Positions 33,078 through 41,737 of a stretch of DNA of 64,000 nucleotides are shown here, in pieces; the stretch's first letter is position 1, and each line of letters opens with the position of its first letter. This DNA is from Thermoanaerobacter uzonensis DSM 18761 (GTDB lineage: Bacteria; Bacillota; Thermoanaerobacteria; Thermoanaerobacterales; Thermoanaerobacteraceae). The notes beneath the pieces were generated by a model. That model saw nothing but the letters and a program-made list of their open reading frames with translations, searched no databases and was not told the origin of the DNA. Location of the stretch: assembly GCF_900129115.1 (NCBI RefSeq), contig NZ_FQUR01000006.1, positions 62,001 to 126,000 of the forward strand. The letters are read 5' to 3'. The position numbers and the translations under genes are program-made.

Positions 33078-33095
33078 TTGGCACGATATTTGCAC
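33078..33095 (+). promoter_or_regulatory. Sigma-54 (-24/-12) promoter of the galactitol-type PTS operon
   Basis: TTGGCACG-ATAT-TTGCAC matches the sigma-54 consensus TGGCACG-N4-TTGCW exactly. The GG (33080-33081) and GC (33092-33093) are separated by ten bases. It follows directly after the regulator gene and 37 bases before the EIIA start. Confidence 0.9.
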
Positions 33096-33131
33096 TATAT
33101 AGAAGGGCAGTAGATGAGGAGGTAATTGTTG

Positions 33132-33605
33132 ATGAGAATATCAGAGTATTTCAATAAAGAATTAATTGTTACAAATTTAGATGTTAAAAGTAAAGAAGAA
33201 ATATTTAAAGTACTATTTAAAAAACTATATGATAACGGTTTTGTAAAAGAGAGTTTTTTAGATGCAATTATTAAACGTGAAAAAACTTTTCCAACAGGTT
33301 TGCAATTAAATACGTATAATGTTGCAATTCCTCATACAGATCCAGAACATGTAATAAAACCTGCAATAGCTATTGCAACATTGTCAAAACCTGTTATATT
33401 TAAAAACATGGCAAATCCGTTGGAAGAAGTAAATGTTAGCATTGTATTTATGATGGCACTAAATGAAGCACATAGCCAGGTGGAGATGCTTCAACAAATG
33501 GTTCAATTAATACAGAATGACACATTACTTGAGAAAATAATTGAAGCAAATGGAGGTGATAAAATCATTGATATAATAAAAAATGCTTCATTTACATTGA
33601 ATTAA
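33132..33605 (+). CDS. gatA: PTS EIIA component, galactitol/fructose type
   Basis: A 157-residue cytoplasmic phosphocarrier of the PTS_EIIA_2 family. It accepts phosphate from HPr on the histidine in YNVAIPHTDPEHV (about residue 70). Sequence features and the partner genes resemble GatA. ATG 33132 is chosen because AGGAGGT (33117-33123) is eight bases upstream. It is the first gene after the sigma-54 promoter. Its 3' end forms half of a 12-bp inverted repeat, and an unusual 465-bp non-coding stretch separates it from the EIIB gene. Confidence 0.9.
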   Translation: MRISEYFNKELIVTNLDVKSKEEIFKVLFKKLYDNGFVKESFLDAIIKREKTFPTGLQLNTYNVAIPHTDPEHVIKPAIAIATLSKPVIFKNMANPLEEVNVSIVFMMALNEAHSQVEMLQQMVQLIQNDTLLEKIIEANGGDKIIDIIKNASFTLN

Positions 33606-33623
33606 ATTTTAGTAAATGAAGCA
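33584..33623 (+). other. Hairpin without T-run at the 3' end of the EIIA gene
   Basis: TGCTTCATTTAC (33584-33595) and its exact complement (33612-33623) enclose a 16-base loop containing the EIIA stop codon. There is no T-run, so it is more likely an mRNA processing or stability element than a terminator. Confidence 0.5.
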
Positions 33624-34070
33624 AAATAGTAAGCGTTATAAATTTAGGCTTAGAGGTGTAATGTCAACTAGTAATTATTGGAATCTTGAAAATTAAAGAG
33701 TTGATTACTACACTTAGCTAAAGAGGCGTCTTCAGCACTAAAGCTGCCAGATTGATAATTTATTTCACACAAGGCAAGCAAATTCTTGGCGAATGCGTTA
33801 AGATGTTTTGGGATTTCTTTATCCGACTTTTTAAACTGGAAACTAAAGAAATTATAATATTTTCAATAGCCGTGATCAAAGTCATACTAACAGTATCGTA
33901 TCAAACCTGATACACGAAGCATTAGTAGCTTTAGGATAAAAAATTACCTCAAAGGGATAATGGAATCAGCACCTGAAGTATTATGAGAAAGTGAAGAAAA
34001 AAGCTAAGATTGTTGACTGTAGCTAGGGTGTTCCTGAAACATAACTTTAGAGATAGGAGGGAGATAAAAT
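33624..34070. other. Non-coding gap inside the PTS operon, possibly a decayed gene
   Basis: About 450 bp without an intact frame between EIIA and EIIB genes that are normally adjacent. Several short frames look protein-like (for example ILGECVKMFWDFFIRLFK at about 33785-33840 and WNQHLKYYEKVKKKAKIVD at about 33960-34017). They lie in different frames broken by stops. This suggests a decayed insertion, perhaps a transposase, that I cannot name. Confidence 0.4.
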
Positions 34071-34397
34071 ATGATGACAGGAAAGAATTACAAGAATGTG
34101 CGTGTACTTGTTGTGTGCGCAGATGGTGTTGCTACTTCTACAATTGCGCTGGTATCTTTAAGAGAAGCTTTGGAGGAAAAAGGTATTCACGCAGAATTTG
34201 TACAAGGAAGAGTAGTAGATGTTGATAATATGGTAAAAAATGGAGATTTTGACTTTGTGATTTCTACTGCTGGAACAGATTTAGATGTAAATATTCCTGT
34301 TATTAGTGGAGTTCCGTTCTTAACTGGCATAGGAAAAGACCAAGTTTTTACTCAAATTCAAGATATTATTAACAATAAAGAAAGAGGGGGTAAGTAA
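34071..34397 (+). CDS. gatB: PTS EIIB component, galactitol type
   Basis: A 108-residue protein. The phospho-cysteine lies in VLVVCADGVATSTIA (about residue 16), typical of the PTS_IIB galactitol family. It transfers phosphate from EIIA to the incoming sugar at EIIC. ATG 34071 or the adjacent ATG 34074 follows GATAGGAGGGAG. The EIIC gene starts two bases after its stop, so the two are translationally linked. Confidence 0.9.
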   Translation: MMTGKNYKNVRVLVVCADGVATSTIALVSLREALEEKGIHAEFVQGRVVDVDNMVKNGDFDFVISTAGTDLDVNIPVISGVPFLTGIGKDQVFTQIQDIINNKERGGK

Positions 34398-34399
34398 AA

Positions 34400-35779
34400 A
34401 TGTTTACTATGATTGTGAAAACCTTTGGGGCTGCTGTTCTACTTCCTATTGTAATACTAATTTTTGAATTAATTCTTGGAGTAAAGTTTTCTAAAGCTCT
34501 CAGATCAGCACTTTACATAGGTGTAGGTCTTAATGGTTTAGTATCAGTCTTAAATCCGTATTTCATGGGATTAATTGGGAAAGCAGTTTCGGATATGATA
34601 ACTACGGGAGGAGTGCATTTACCATATGTTGATACTGGTTGGGCTCTTTTAGCAGCAGTGGGTTATTCAACACAAATTGGGGCACTGATTATTCCTACTG
34701 GTATAATTGTTAACATTATAATGCTTTTATTACACTGGACAGATACCTTAGACTTGGACGTATGGAATTTCTGGCATTGGGCTTTTATAGGTAGCATGGT
34801 TTATTATGCGACTAATAATCTGGTATATGGGTTATTAACTGCGGTAGCAGTTGAAATGTTCCTTCTTATACTTGCCGATATAACTGCTCCTACCATGCAA
34901 ATATTCTTTAATTTACCAGGGCTTGCTTTTCCGCATGCAAGTGGTCAAGGAGGAACATTAATAGCTGTTCCTTTGAAATGGTTCTTTGATAAAATTGGAT
35001 TAACCAAGATACAAATTAGTTCACGAACTATAAGAGAAAAATTTGGCATTTTAGGAGATTCTGTTGTTGTGGGCTTTATAATAGCTACAATTATAGGGTT
35101 TATTGCATGGAGAAATAAATTAGGTGATATGCAAACTTGGTCTGGGATATTGGCATTAGGCATAGGAACAGGTGCTTTTATCTACTTATATCCCAAAGCA
35201 ACCGGAGCTCTCTTGGAAGGATTTGTACCTCTTAATGAGAGAGTAAGAGAGGTACTTTCTAAGAGAGGCGTTAATAGAAAATTAAATTTTGGGATGGATT
35301 CAGCTCTTACTATTGGACATCCGGATGTTCTTACTACAGGGCTTCTGACTATGTTGACTACTGTACCTCTTATATTTTTGCTACCAGGTAATAAATTTAT
35401 CATGTTAGCAGATTTAGGAGTAACACCCTTTTTCTTAGCTTCAGCTGTAACAGCAATAATGGGAGGAAATATTATTGCTTCTTATATCACTACAGTTATT
35501 GCTGTAATTATAACATTATACTTTGCCAGTGCAGCATCTCCACTTTTTGCCCATATAGTAACTTTGATAGGAACCCAGTTACCTGATACTGGTAAAGCCA
35601 TTGTTGGCGCTGATATGAGACCTTTACATGGATTGTTTTGGTTACTGGGGCAATCACCTATAGGACTTGTTGTAGCATTTATAGGTATTTTTGCGATGCT
35701 ATTTTTCTTTAAGAGAAGTCCTGAAGTATGGTATAAAGCATTTGGTTATAAAGGCAACGAAAGCAAAGCAAAAATTTAA
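34400..35779 (+). CDS. gatC: PTS EIIC permease, galactitol family
   Basis: A 459-residue integral membrane protein with about 10-12 helices that matches GatC-type EIIC (AALRSALYIGVGLNGL-like start, GGVHLPYVDTGW loop, and GIGTGAFIYLYPKATGALLEGF). It forms the sugar channel in the cytoplasmic membrane. GatC-family permeases serve galactitol but also pentitols and other substrates. The genes downstream point to a sugar acid or a sugar converted to one; the true substrate is unknown. Confidence 0.88.
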   Translation: MFTMIVKTFGAAVLLPIVILIFELILGVKFSKALRSALYIGVGLNGLVSVLNPYFMGLIGKAVSDMITTGGVHLPYVDTGWALLAAVGYSTQIGALIIPTGIIVNIIMLLLHWTDTLDLDVWNFWHWAFIGSMVYYATNNLVYGLLTAVAVEMFLLILADITAPTMQIFFNLPGLAFPHASGQGGTLIAVPLKWFFDKIGLTKIQISSRTIREKFGILGDSVVVGFIIATIIGFIAWRNKLGDMQTWSGILALGIGTGAFIYLYPKATGALLEGFVPLNERVREVLSKRGVNRKLNFGMDSALTIGHPDVLTTGLLTMLTTVPLIFLLPGNKFIMLADLGVTPFFLASAVTAIMGGNIIASYITTVIAVIITLYFASAASPLFAHIVTLIGTQLPDTGKAIVGADMRPLHGLFWLLGQSPIGLVVAFIGIFAMLFFFKRSPEVWYKAFGYKGNESKAKI

Positions 35780-35806
35780 ACATATTATAATAAAATGCAA
35801 TTAGTT

Positions 35807-35848
35807 GTACCAAACAAGAATAGTTGATAGTTTATTCTTGTTTGGTAC
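35807..35848 (+). other. Strong 16-bp hairpin without T-run after the EIIC gene
   Basis: GTACCAAACAAGAATA (35807-35822) and its exact complement (35833-35848) enclose a 10-base loop, with no T-run. It is placed between transporter and enzyme genes, so it probably protects the upstream mRNA or marks a processing point rather than ending transcription. Confidence 0.6.
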
Positions 35849-35921
35849 TATAATTTGTTGATGTGAATCATAATAATGAATATAGGCAGATCTGTTTGTG
35901 AGACGAGGGAGGAATATTTAA

Positions 35922-36881
35922 ATGAAAAAATGGAAAGTTGTTAGTACAGCAGTTACATTTGGAAAAATTAGTAAAGAACCAGTAAAACGTCTCGAAGAAT
36001 TTGGTTGTGAAGTTGTACTTAATCCTTTTGGAAGACCTTTTACAAATGAAGAAATAATAAGATATGCTTCTGATGCGGATGCACTGATAGTAGGAAATGA
36101 TAAAGTTCCAGGGGATGTTATCAAAAAATGTAAGAAACTCAAGATTATTGCAAAACATGGAGTAGGAGTAGATAGCATCGACGTTAAAACTGCGAATCAA
36201 TTAGGCATTGTTGTTACTAATGCCCCTGGCACTAACAGCGAAGAAGTTGCTGATTTAGCTTTTGGATTACTTCATATGCTTGCTCGTGGGCTTTATCAAG
36301 CAAATACTGATACAAAAAATGGCAAGTGGATTAAGCCAGTTGGTATAAGTTTAAGCAAAAAAACTATTGGAATTATCGGAGTTGGTACAATAGGTACTGC
36401 AGTGGCAAAACGAGCTACTGGATATGATATGAATATTTTAGGATATGATATCAAGAAAAATCCATTAGCCTTGGAGCTAGGAGTAAAGTATGTGGGGCTA
36501 GATGAACTTTTATCAGAAGCAGATTTTATAAGTTTGCATTTACCATTAACCAACGATACATTAAATATTCTTAATGCAGATAAATTTAAATTAATAAAAA
36601 AAGGTGCTATTATGATTAATACTGCTAGGAGTCAACTTATTGATAATGAAGCTCTTTACAACTCTTTGATAGATGGAACTTTAAAGGGGTATGCTACTGA
36701 TGTATATGATTTTGAACCTCCAATGCATTTGCCTCTTTTTGATTTACCTAATGTTATATTAACACCTCATATTGGTGGAACAACTGTTGAATCAAATAAA
36801 CGAATGGGTAATACTGCCGTTGATAATGTAATTGCAGTTTTAAAAGGCGAAACTCCTCCTAATATTGTTTTGGTTGATTAG
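35922..36881 (+). CDS. D-isomer-specific 2-hydroxyacid dehydrogenase
   Basis: A 319-residue NAD(P)-dependent dehydrogenase of the D-2-hydroxyacid/phosphoglycerate dehydrogenase family. The Rossmann motif is GIIGVGTIGTAVAKRATGYD (about 146). The catalytic triad is visible as Arg in NTARSQLIDNEAL, Glu in DFEPP, and His in LTPHIGGTT. It lacks the C-terminal ACT domain of SerA, so a catabolic role is more likely than serine synthesis. In this operon it may oxidise or reduce the C2 position of a sugar acid or its phosphate. ATG follows ACGAGGGAGG. Confidence 0.85.
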   Translation: MKKWKVVSTAVTFGKISKEPVKRLEEFGCEVVLNPFGRPFTNEEIIRYASDADALIVGNDKVPGDVIKKCKKLKIIAKHGVGVDSIDVKTANQLGIVVTNAPGTNSEEVADLAFGLLHMLARGLYQANTDTKNGKWIKPVGISLSKKTIGIIGVGTIGTAVAKRATGYDMNILGYDIKKNPLALELGVKYVGLDELLSEADFISLHLPLTNDTLNILNADKFKLIKKGAIMINTARSQLIDNEALYNSLIDGTLKGYATDVYDFEPPMHLPLFDLPNVILTPHIGGTTVESNKRMGNTAVDNVIAVLKGETPPNIVLVD

Positions 36882-36914
36882 AGCTAAGCTAAAGTAAATG
36901 AGGGGAGATATTAA

Positions 36915-37205
36915 ATGCCTAGTATAAAAAAAGCAATTCTTTTAAATAAAGCGGATAGTGTTGCAACGGCATTGTCACAGATTCAAAAGGGTGATGTTGT
37001 AGATATTATCTATAATAATGAAACAGTTAATAGACTCATTGCATTAGATGATATAGAAATATACCACAAAATCGCAGTAGTACCTATTCAATCCGGAAAT
37101 AACGTTTATAAATATGGGGAGGTTATAGGTAAAGCTATTAAATCTATAGAAATTGGCCAGTGTGTTCATATAGATAATATAGAGAGCGTGAGGGGTAAGA
37201 GATGA
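36915..37205 (+). CDS. UxaA-family dehydratase, small SAF-domain subunit
   Basis: A 96-residue protein equivalent to the N-terminal SAF domain of altronate/galactarate dehydratases and SuyA-type lyases. It has the typical HKIAVVPIQSGNNVYKYGEVIG motif. In split systems this subunit pairs with the large catalytic subunit. Its last codons overlap the start of that gene (37202), which indicates coupled translation. Confidence 0.85.
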   Translation: MPSIKKAILLNKADSVATALSQIQKGDVVDIIYNNETVNRLIALDDIEIYHKIAVVPIQSGNNVYKYGEVIGKAIKSIEIGQCVHIDNIESVRGKR

Positions 37206-38371
37206 AAATTAAGGCATACAAAAGACCAGATGGTAAATATGGAATAAGAAATAAAGTTTTAATTTTACCTTCTGTAGGATGTGCAAATGAAACAGCGAGA
37301 TTAATATCAGAACAAGTTCAAGGTACGACATATATAACTAATCCAAAGGGATGCGGGCAAATTGGAAGTAGCGTGGAACTTATGCACAGGACTTTAATAG
37401 GGTTGACTTTAAATCCTAACGTATATGGAACCATTATAGTTGGATTGGGATGTGAAACTATTCAAGCTTATGATTTATATGAAGAAGTTAAAAAAAGGAG
37501 TAATAAACCAGTAGAAGTCATAAGTATACAAAGAGAGGGAGGAACACTAAAAACCATACAGAAGGGAATTAAATTAGCACGAAAAATGGTAGAAGAGATG
37601 TCAAAAATAGAGCGTGAAGAAGTTGACATTTCTAATATAACATTAGCAACTAATTGTGGAGGTTCTGATGCTACTTCTGGAATAGCTGCTAATCCAACAT
37701 TAGGATATTGCAGTGATATTTTAATAAAAGAAGGGGCTACAGTATTTTTGGGTGAGACTACAGAATTCATTGGAGCGGAACATATATTAGCCAGAAGAGC
37801 AAAAAATGAAAAAGTTAGGAATAACTTATTAACAATAGTTAAAAATTTAGAAAACGAGTTTATTAGATTAGGAATAGATGTTAGGGGCGCGAATCCTTCA
37901 CCGGGAAATATTAAAGGAGGATTGAGTACTTTAGAAGAAAAATCATTAGGTTCGATTATGAAAGGTGGAACAAGTATTATTAATGAAGTTGTACGTTATG
38001 GAGAAATTCCGAAAGAAAAAGGTCTCATTATAATGGATACACCAGGTTATGATATTGAATCTGTTACGGGGATGGTAGCTGGAGGAGCGCAGATATGTGT
38101 ATTTACCACAGGGAGAGGTACTCCTATTGGTAATCCTATTATACCTTTAATTAAAATAACGGGAAATAAACAAACGTATGAAAACATGTCGGATAATATT
38201 GATTTAGATGTTTCGGATATAATTGAAGGTAAAAAAGACATTAAAGAATGTGGTGAAATGCTTTTACAAGAGATAATAGATGTATGTAATGGTAAATTAA
38301 CAAAAGCAGAGATATATGGATTTTCAGAAACGTGTATATATAGAAATCAAGAGATTTGGTGTTCATGGTAA
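37202..38371 (+). CDS. UxaA-family sugar-acid dehydratase, large subunit
   Basis: A 389-residue protein matching the C-terminal part of altronate dehydratase (UxaA) and relatives (YKRPDGKYGIRNKVLILPSV start; NPKGCGQIG; TLATNCGGSDATSGIAANP; FTTGRGTPIGNPIIP). These enzymes use iron or another divalent metal to remove water from aldonates or aldarates, or sulfite from sulfolactate. With the SAF subunit just upstream it forms a complete split enzyme. Substrate specificity cannot be told from sequence; an aldonate or its 6-phosphate is likely here. Confidence 0.85.
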   Translation: MKIKAYKRPDGKYGIRNKVLILPSVGCANETARLISEQVQGTTYITNPKGCGQIGSSVELMHRTLIGLTLNPNVYGTIIVGLGCETIQAYDLYEEVKKRSNKPVEVISIQREGGTLKTIQKGIKLARKMVEEMSKIEREEVDISNITLATNCGGSDATSGIAANPTLGYCSDILIKEGATVFLGETTEFIGAEHILARRAKNEKVRNNLLTIVKNLENEFIRLGIDVRGANPSPGNIKGGLSTLEEKSLGSIMKGGTSIINEVVRYGEIPKEKGLIIMDTPGYDIESVTGMVAGGAQICVFTTGRGTPIGNPIIPLIKITGNKQTYENMSDNIDLDVSDIIEGKKDIKECGEMLLQEIIDVCNGKLTKAEIYGFSETCIYRNQEIWCSW

Positions 38372-38475
38372 GCTAATAAAACATTTCTTAGATTATAAGA
38401 AGTTAAAAGTAAGAAGGAAGTATAAAAAGGTTCAACGTAAGTAAGATATTTAAAATGAGGAGGGGAGAAATAAGG

Positions 38476-39621
38476 ATGAAGATTACATCATTAAAGGTAT
38501 ATAAGGTAAAACCAAGATGGATATTTTTAAAGATAGATACAGATGAAGGGATTAGTGGATGGGGTGAATTGATTTCGGGTACTAGAACTGAAACTGTTGT
38601 TGCAGGTGCATATGAAATGGGAGAGTATCTTATTGATAAAGACCCGAGACAAATTGAAGATATCTGGCAAATAATGTATAGGTCCTTTTTTAGAGGCGGT
38701 CCTATAAATATGACAATTTTATCAGGAATAGAAATGGCACTATGGGACATAAAAGGCAAATATTATAATATGCCAGTATATGAATTTTTGGGCGGAAAAG
38801 CAAGAGACAAAATAATGGTTTACTCATGGATTGGTGGAGATAGACCCTCAGATGTAGTGGAAGCAGCTTTGGATAGGAAGAATAAAGGTTTCAAGGCAAT
38901 AAAAATGAACGCCACAGAGGAACTTCATTATATTGATTCATATAAAAAAATTGAAGCTGTTATTGAAAGAGTGGCATCAATAAGAGATGCTGTTGGTTAT
39001 GAAATGGAGATAGGGATAGATTTCCACGGACGTGTTCATAAGGCAATGGCTAAAGTTTTAGCTAAAGAATTGGAAAAATACAGGCCGATGTTTATAGAAG
39101 AACCTGTATTACCCGAAAACAATGAAGCATTGAAGGAAATAGCAAGTTATACATCCATACCTATTGCGACAGGTGAAAGATTATATACTAGGTGGGGATT
39201 CAAAGATGTATTAAAAAGCGGTGTTGTAGATATAATTCAACCCGATGTAGCATTAACAGGTGGTATTCTTGAAGCTAAAAAAATATCTGCTATGGCAGAA
39301 GCGTTTGATGTAGCTGTAGCTCCACATGCTCCGTATGGTCCAATTGCACTTACTGCTACATTACAATTAGATATCTGTACACCTAATGTGTTTATACAAG
39401 AACAAAGCTTAGGCATACACTATAATCAAGGTTTTGATTTACTTGATTTTGTAAAAAATAAAGAAATCTTTGCGTATAAGGATGGCTTTGTCGATATTCC
39501 AACGGGCCCAGGACTTGGTATTGAAATCGATGAAGAATTAGTCAAAAAAGTTGATATGGAAGGATTACATTGGACTAACCCAAAGTGGAGGAATTACGAT
39601 GGGACGGTAGCTGAATGGTAA
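38476..39621 (+). CDS. dgoD: D-galactonate dehydratase (enolase superfamily)
   Basis: A 381-residue enzyme of the mandelate racemase/enolase superfamily. It carries the galactonate dehydratase signatures: metal ligands in GIDFHGRVHKAMAK (Asp), EEPVLPENNEAL (Glu) and TGERLYTRW (Glu), the catalytic HAPYGPIALTA histidine block, and QEQSLGIHYN..LLDFVKNKE. It also ends in the WRNYDGTVAEW motif seen in DgoD. The reaction would give 2-keto-3-deoxy-galactonate. ATG 38476 follows GAGGAGGGGAG. It stands between another dehydratase and an aldolase of the same pathway. Confidence 0.9.
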   Translation: MKITSLKVYKVKPRWIFLKIDTDEGISGWGELISGTRTETVVAGAYEMGEYLIDKDPRQIEDIWQIMYRSFFRGGPINMTILSGIEMALWDIKGKYYNMPVYEFLGGKARDKIMVYSWIGGDRPSDVVEAALDRKNKGFKAIKMNATEELHYIDSYKKIEAVIERVASIRDAVGYEMEIGIDFHGRVHKAMAKVLAKELEKYRPMFIEEPVLPENNEALKEIASYTSIPIATGERLYTRWGFKDVLKSGVVDIIQPDVALTGGILEAKKISAMAEAFDVAVAPHAPYGPIALTATLQLDICTPNVFIQEQSLGIHYNQGFDLLDFVKNKEIFAYKDGFVDIPTGPGLGIEIDEELVKKVDMEGLHWTNPKWRNYDGTVAEW

Positions 39622-39737
39622 TCTAAAGAGGATTGTATTATATTATGGAATTAAATATTTTAGTAATAATTAATATTTGCTTAAATGCTCTATAGGTTCT
39701 ATAGATAGAAGATTTTTATTTTGTTGGAGGTGATTTT

Positions 39738-40385
39738 ATGAAAGGCTATGAGGTATTAAATAAGATTAAGGAAGTAGGAATTTGTGCAATTGTAAGGGGT
39801 ACATCCGTTGATTCATTATATAGAATTGCAGATTCACTGATTGCAGGGGGAATAAAAGCTATTGAAGTTGCATTTAATACCCCTGGTGCTGCCAAGATGA
39901 TAGAAAAACTTGTTGAAAAATATAGTGATCAGGTATTAGTAGGTGCAGGTACTGTCTTAGATGCTGAAACTGCGAGAATTGCTATACTGTCAGGAGCATC
40001 ATTTATATTATCACCTTCTTTAAATCTAGAAATGATAAAAATATGCCAAAGGTACAATGTACTACCTGTTCCGGGCATTTCGACACCTACAGAAGCAGTA
40101 ACAGCGTGGGAAAATGGAGCGCAGATTGTTAAAGTGTTTCCTGCTGGAGTCTTTGGGCCAAACTATATAAAACAGTTAAAAGGACCTTTATCGCAAATAG
40201 AAATGATGGCAGTTGGGGCAGTAAATCTTGACAATTTTAAAGATTTTATAAAAGCTGGAGCATGTTCTGTAGGAATAGGCAGTGAGCTTGTAAATAATAA
40301 GCTTGTCGAGGAAGGAAAGTTTGATGAAATAACAAAGAGAGCTGCAGCATTCGTAAATGCGTTTAAAGAAGTTAATGGTAAATAA
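39738..40385 (+). CDS. 2-keto-3-deoxy-6-phospho(gal/glu)conate aldolase
   Basis: A 215-residue class I aldolase of the Eda/DgoA family. The Schiff-base lysine lies in AQIVKVFPAGVFGP, the catalytic glutamate in IKAIEVAFNTPGA, and the phosphate site near GIGSELV. It splits KDPG or KDPGal into pyruvate and glyceraldehyde 3-phosphate. Its need for a 6-phosphorylated substrate matters because no 2-keto-3-deoxy-sugar kinase gene occurs in this cluster. ATG follows TTGGAGGTG. It is 116 bp after dgoD without a visible terminator. Confidence 0.9.
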   Translation: MKGYEVLNKIKEVGICAIVRGTSVDSLYRIADSLIAGGIKAIEVAFNTPGAAKMIEKLVEKYSDQVLVGAGTVLDAETARIAILSGASFILSPSLNLEMIKICQRYNVLPVPGISTPTEAVTAWENGAQIVKVFPAGVFGPNYIKQLKGPLSQIEMMAVGAVNLDNFKDFIKAGACSVGIGSELVNNKLVEEGKFDEITKRAAAFVNAFKEVNGK

Positions 40386-40391
40386 CCAAAT

Positions 40392-40420
40392 TTGTTTTTC
40401 CTCCCCTGTTTCTGTATAAT
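40392..40420 (+). promoter_or_regulatory. Possible sigma-A promoter for the MFS gene
   Basis: TTGTTT (40392-40397), 17 bases, TATAAT (40415-40420) with an upstream TG. Transcripts from here would start near 40427, inside the loop of the inverted repeat at 40399-40451. Confidence 0.5.
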
Positions 40421-40451
40421 TAATGTGCAGGATAAACAAGACAGGGGAGGA
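40399..40451 (+). promoter_or_regulatory. Inverted repeat that can hide the MFS ribosome-binding site
   Basis: TCCTCCCCTGT (40399-40409) is the exact complement of ACAGGGGAGGA (40441-40451), which contains the Shine-Dalgarno sequence of the MFS gene. In mRNA read through from the aldolase gene the site would be paired. In mRNA from the internal promoter the first arm would be missing and the site free. Confidence 0.5.
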
Positions 40452-40458
40452 TATTTTG

Positions 40459-41619
40459 TTGAGAAAAAACGCGTATACAATTGCAATAATTTACCTTTTA
40501 ATGATGTTAATAGGAATAGTAGAAAATGTCAAAGGACCGCTGATAATAAATATCAAGACTTTTTATGGTGTTGACTATACTATGATGGGCTTATTTTTGT
40601 CAGCTGGAAGTTTTGGATTTATTTTATCAACTTTTCTAGGAGGATTTTTAGCCGATAAAATAGGCCGTAAGTCAGTATTAATAAGTGGTCTAATCCTTAT
40701 AATAGCCGGAATACTTGGAATTTTTGCAGCTCGTAAATTTATTGTATTTCTTATTTTTGCTTTTGTGATGAACATGGGGATGGGACTATTGGAGATTGGC
40801 ATAAATGCAGTTGCTTCAATAGTTTTTATAGTAAACCAAGCACTTATGATGAATTTGCTTCACTTTTTTTACGGAGTTGGAGCTATTATTTCCCCAAATA
40901 TGACAGCAAAACTGTTACATATCAATTTTTCGTGGCAACAAGTTTATTTAACTGTTGGAGCAATAGTTTTTATACTAATGTTAGCTGCACTTGAGATTAA
41001 GATGCATGGAGAGGAAAAACATATTGCGAGAGATAAAATAGATTACATACAAATCCTAAGTGACAAACGCATGTGGCTTTTTGCAAGTATGCTTGGATTT
41101 TACGTTGCCTCTGAACTTGGCATAGGCAATTGGGCTGTCACATTTTTTAGCGCACAATATAAAATGGACAATACAATAAGTTCTCTCTATCTTGGGATTT
41201 TCTTTGCGACATTCACTTTTGGCAGATTAGTTGGGGGGTTTATTGTTGAAAGAATTGGTTATATAAAAAGTTTGTTTATATTTTCTTTGGTTTCTTCAAT
41301 ACTTATTGCATCTGGAATGGCCGGAAGAAATTTTGCATTTTTAATTTCAGTAGCAGGATTTTTTTATTCAATAATTTTCCCAACGACAATTGCTATAGTC
41401 ATGAAAGAATTTAAACAACATGTAACTATTATAATCGCCATTATTTTGACAATAAGTTCAACAATAAATATGTTGGCAAATTTTTTAATTGGAAGATTAA
41501 ACGACATTTTTGGAATTTTTATTGGATTTTCAGCTATATTGATATTTATGATTTTAGTCGTATTTATGTCTTTAATTTTAGCGAAAACAGAGACAACTGA
41601 TGATTTAGAGAAAGTCTGA
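40459..41619 (+). CDS. MFS transporter
   Basis: A 386-residue, 12-helix major facilitator permease. The loop 2-3 motif GGFLADKIGRKSVLISG is clear. Start TTG 40459 follows GGGGAGG (40444-40450) at eight bases; the upstream in-frame ATG lies before that site. It may import or export a sugar acid or intermediate for the adjacent pathway, but no substrate-specific motif is visible. It is the last gene of the sugar-acid cluster and has its own possible promoter. Confidence 0.85.
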   Translation: MRKNAYTIAIIYLLMMLIGIVENVKGPLIINIKTFYGVDYTMMGLFLSAGSFGFILSTFLGGFLADKIGRKSVLISGLILIIAGILGIFAARKFIVFLIFAFVMNMGMGLLEIGINAVASIVFIVNQALMMNLLHFFYGVGAIISPNMTAKLLHINFSWQQVYLTVGAIVFILMLAALEIKMHGEEKHIARDKIDYIQILSDKRMWLFASMLGFYVASELGIGNWAVTFFSAQYKMDNTISSLYLGIFFATFTFGRLVGGFIVERIGYIKSLFIFSLVSSILIASGMAGRNFAFLISVAGFFYSIIFPTTIAIVMKEFKQHVTIIIAIILTISSTINMLANFLIGRLNDIFGIFIGFSAILIFMILVVFMSLILAKTETTDDLEKV

Positions 41620-41737
41620 TTTACAAACTAGCTTAACTTTCCCCTAAAAATTTTTACTTTTCTGTGGTATACTTTTTATAAATAGAGTATGGAGGTGTGC
41701 GATAGTTTACTAATTCGCCTTAAAGGGGAGACCATCC

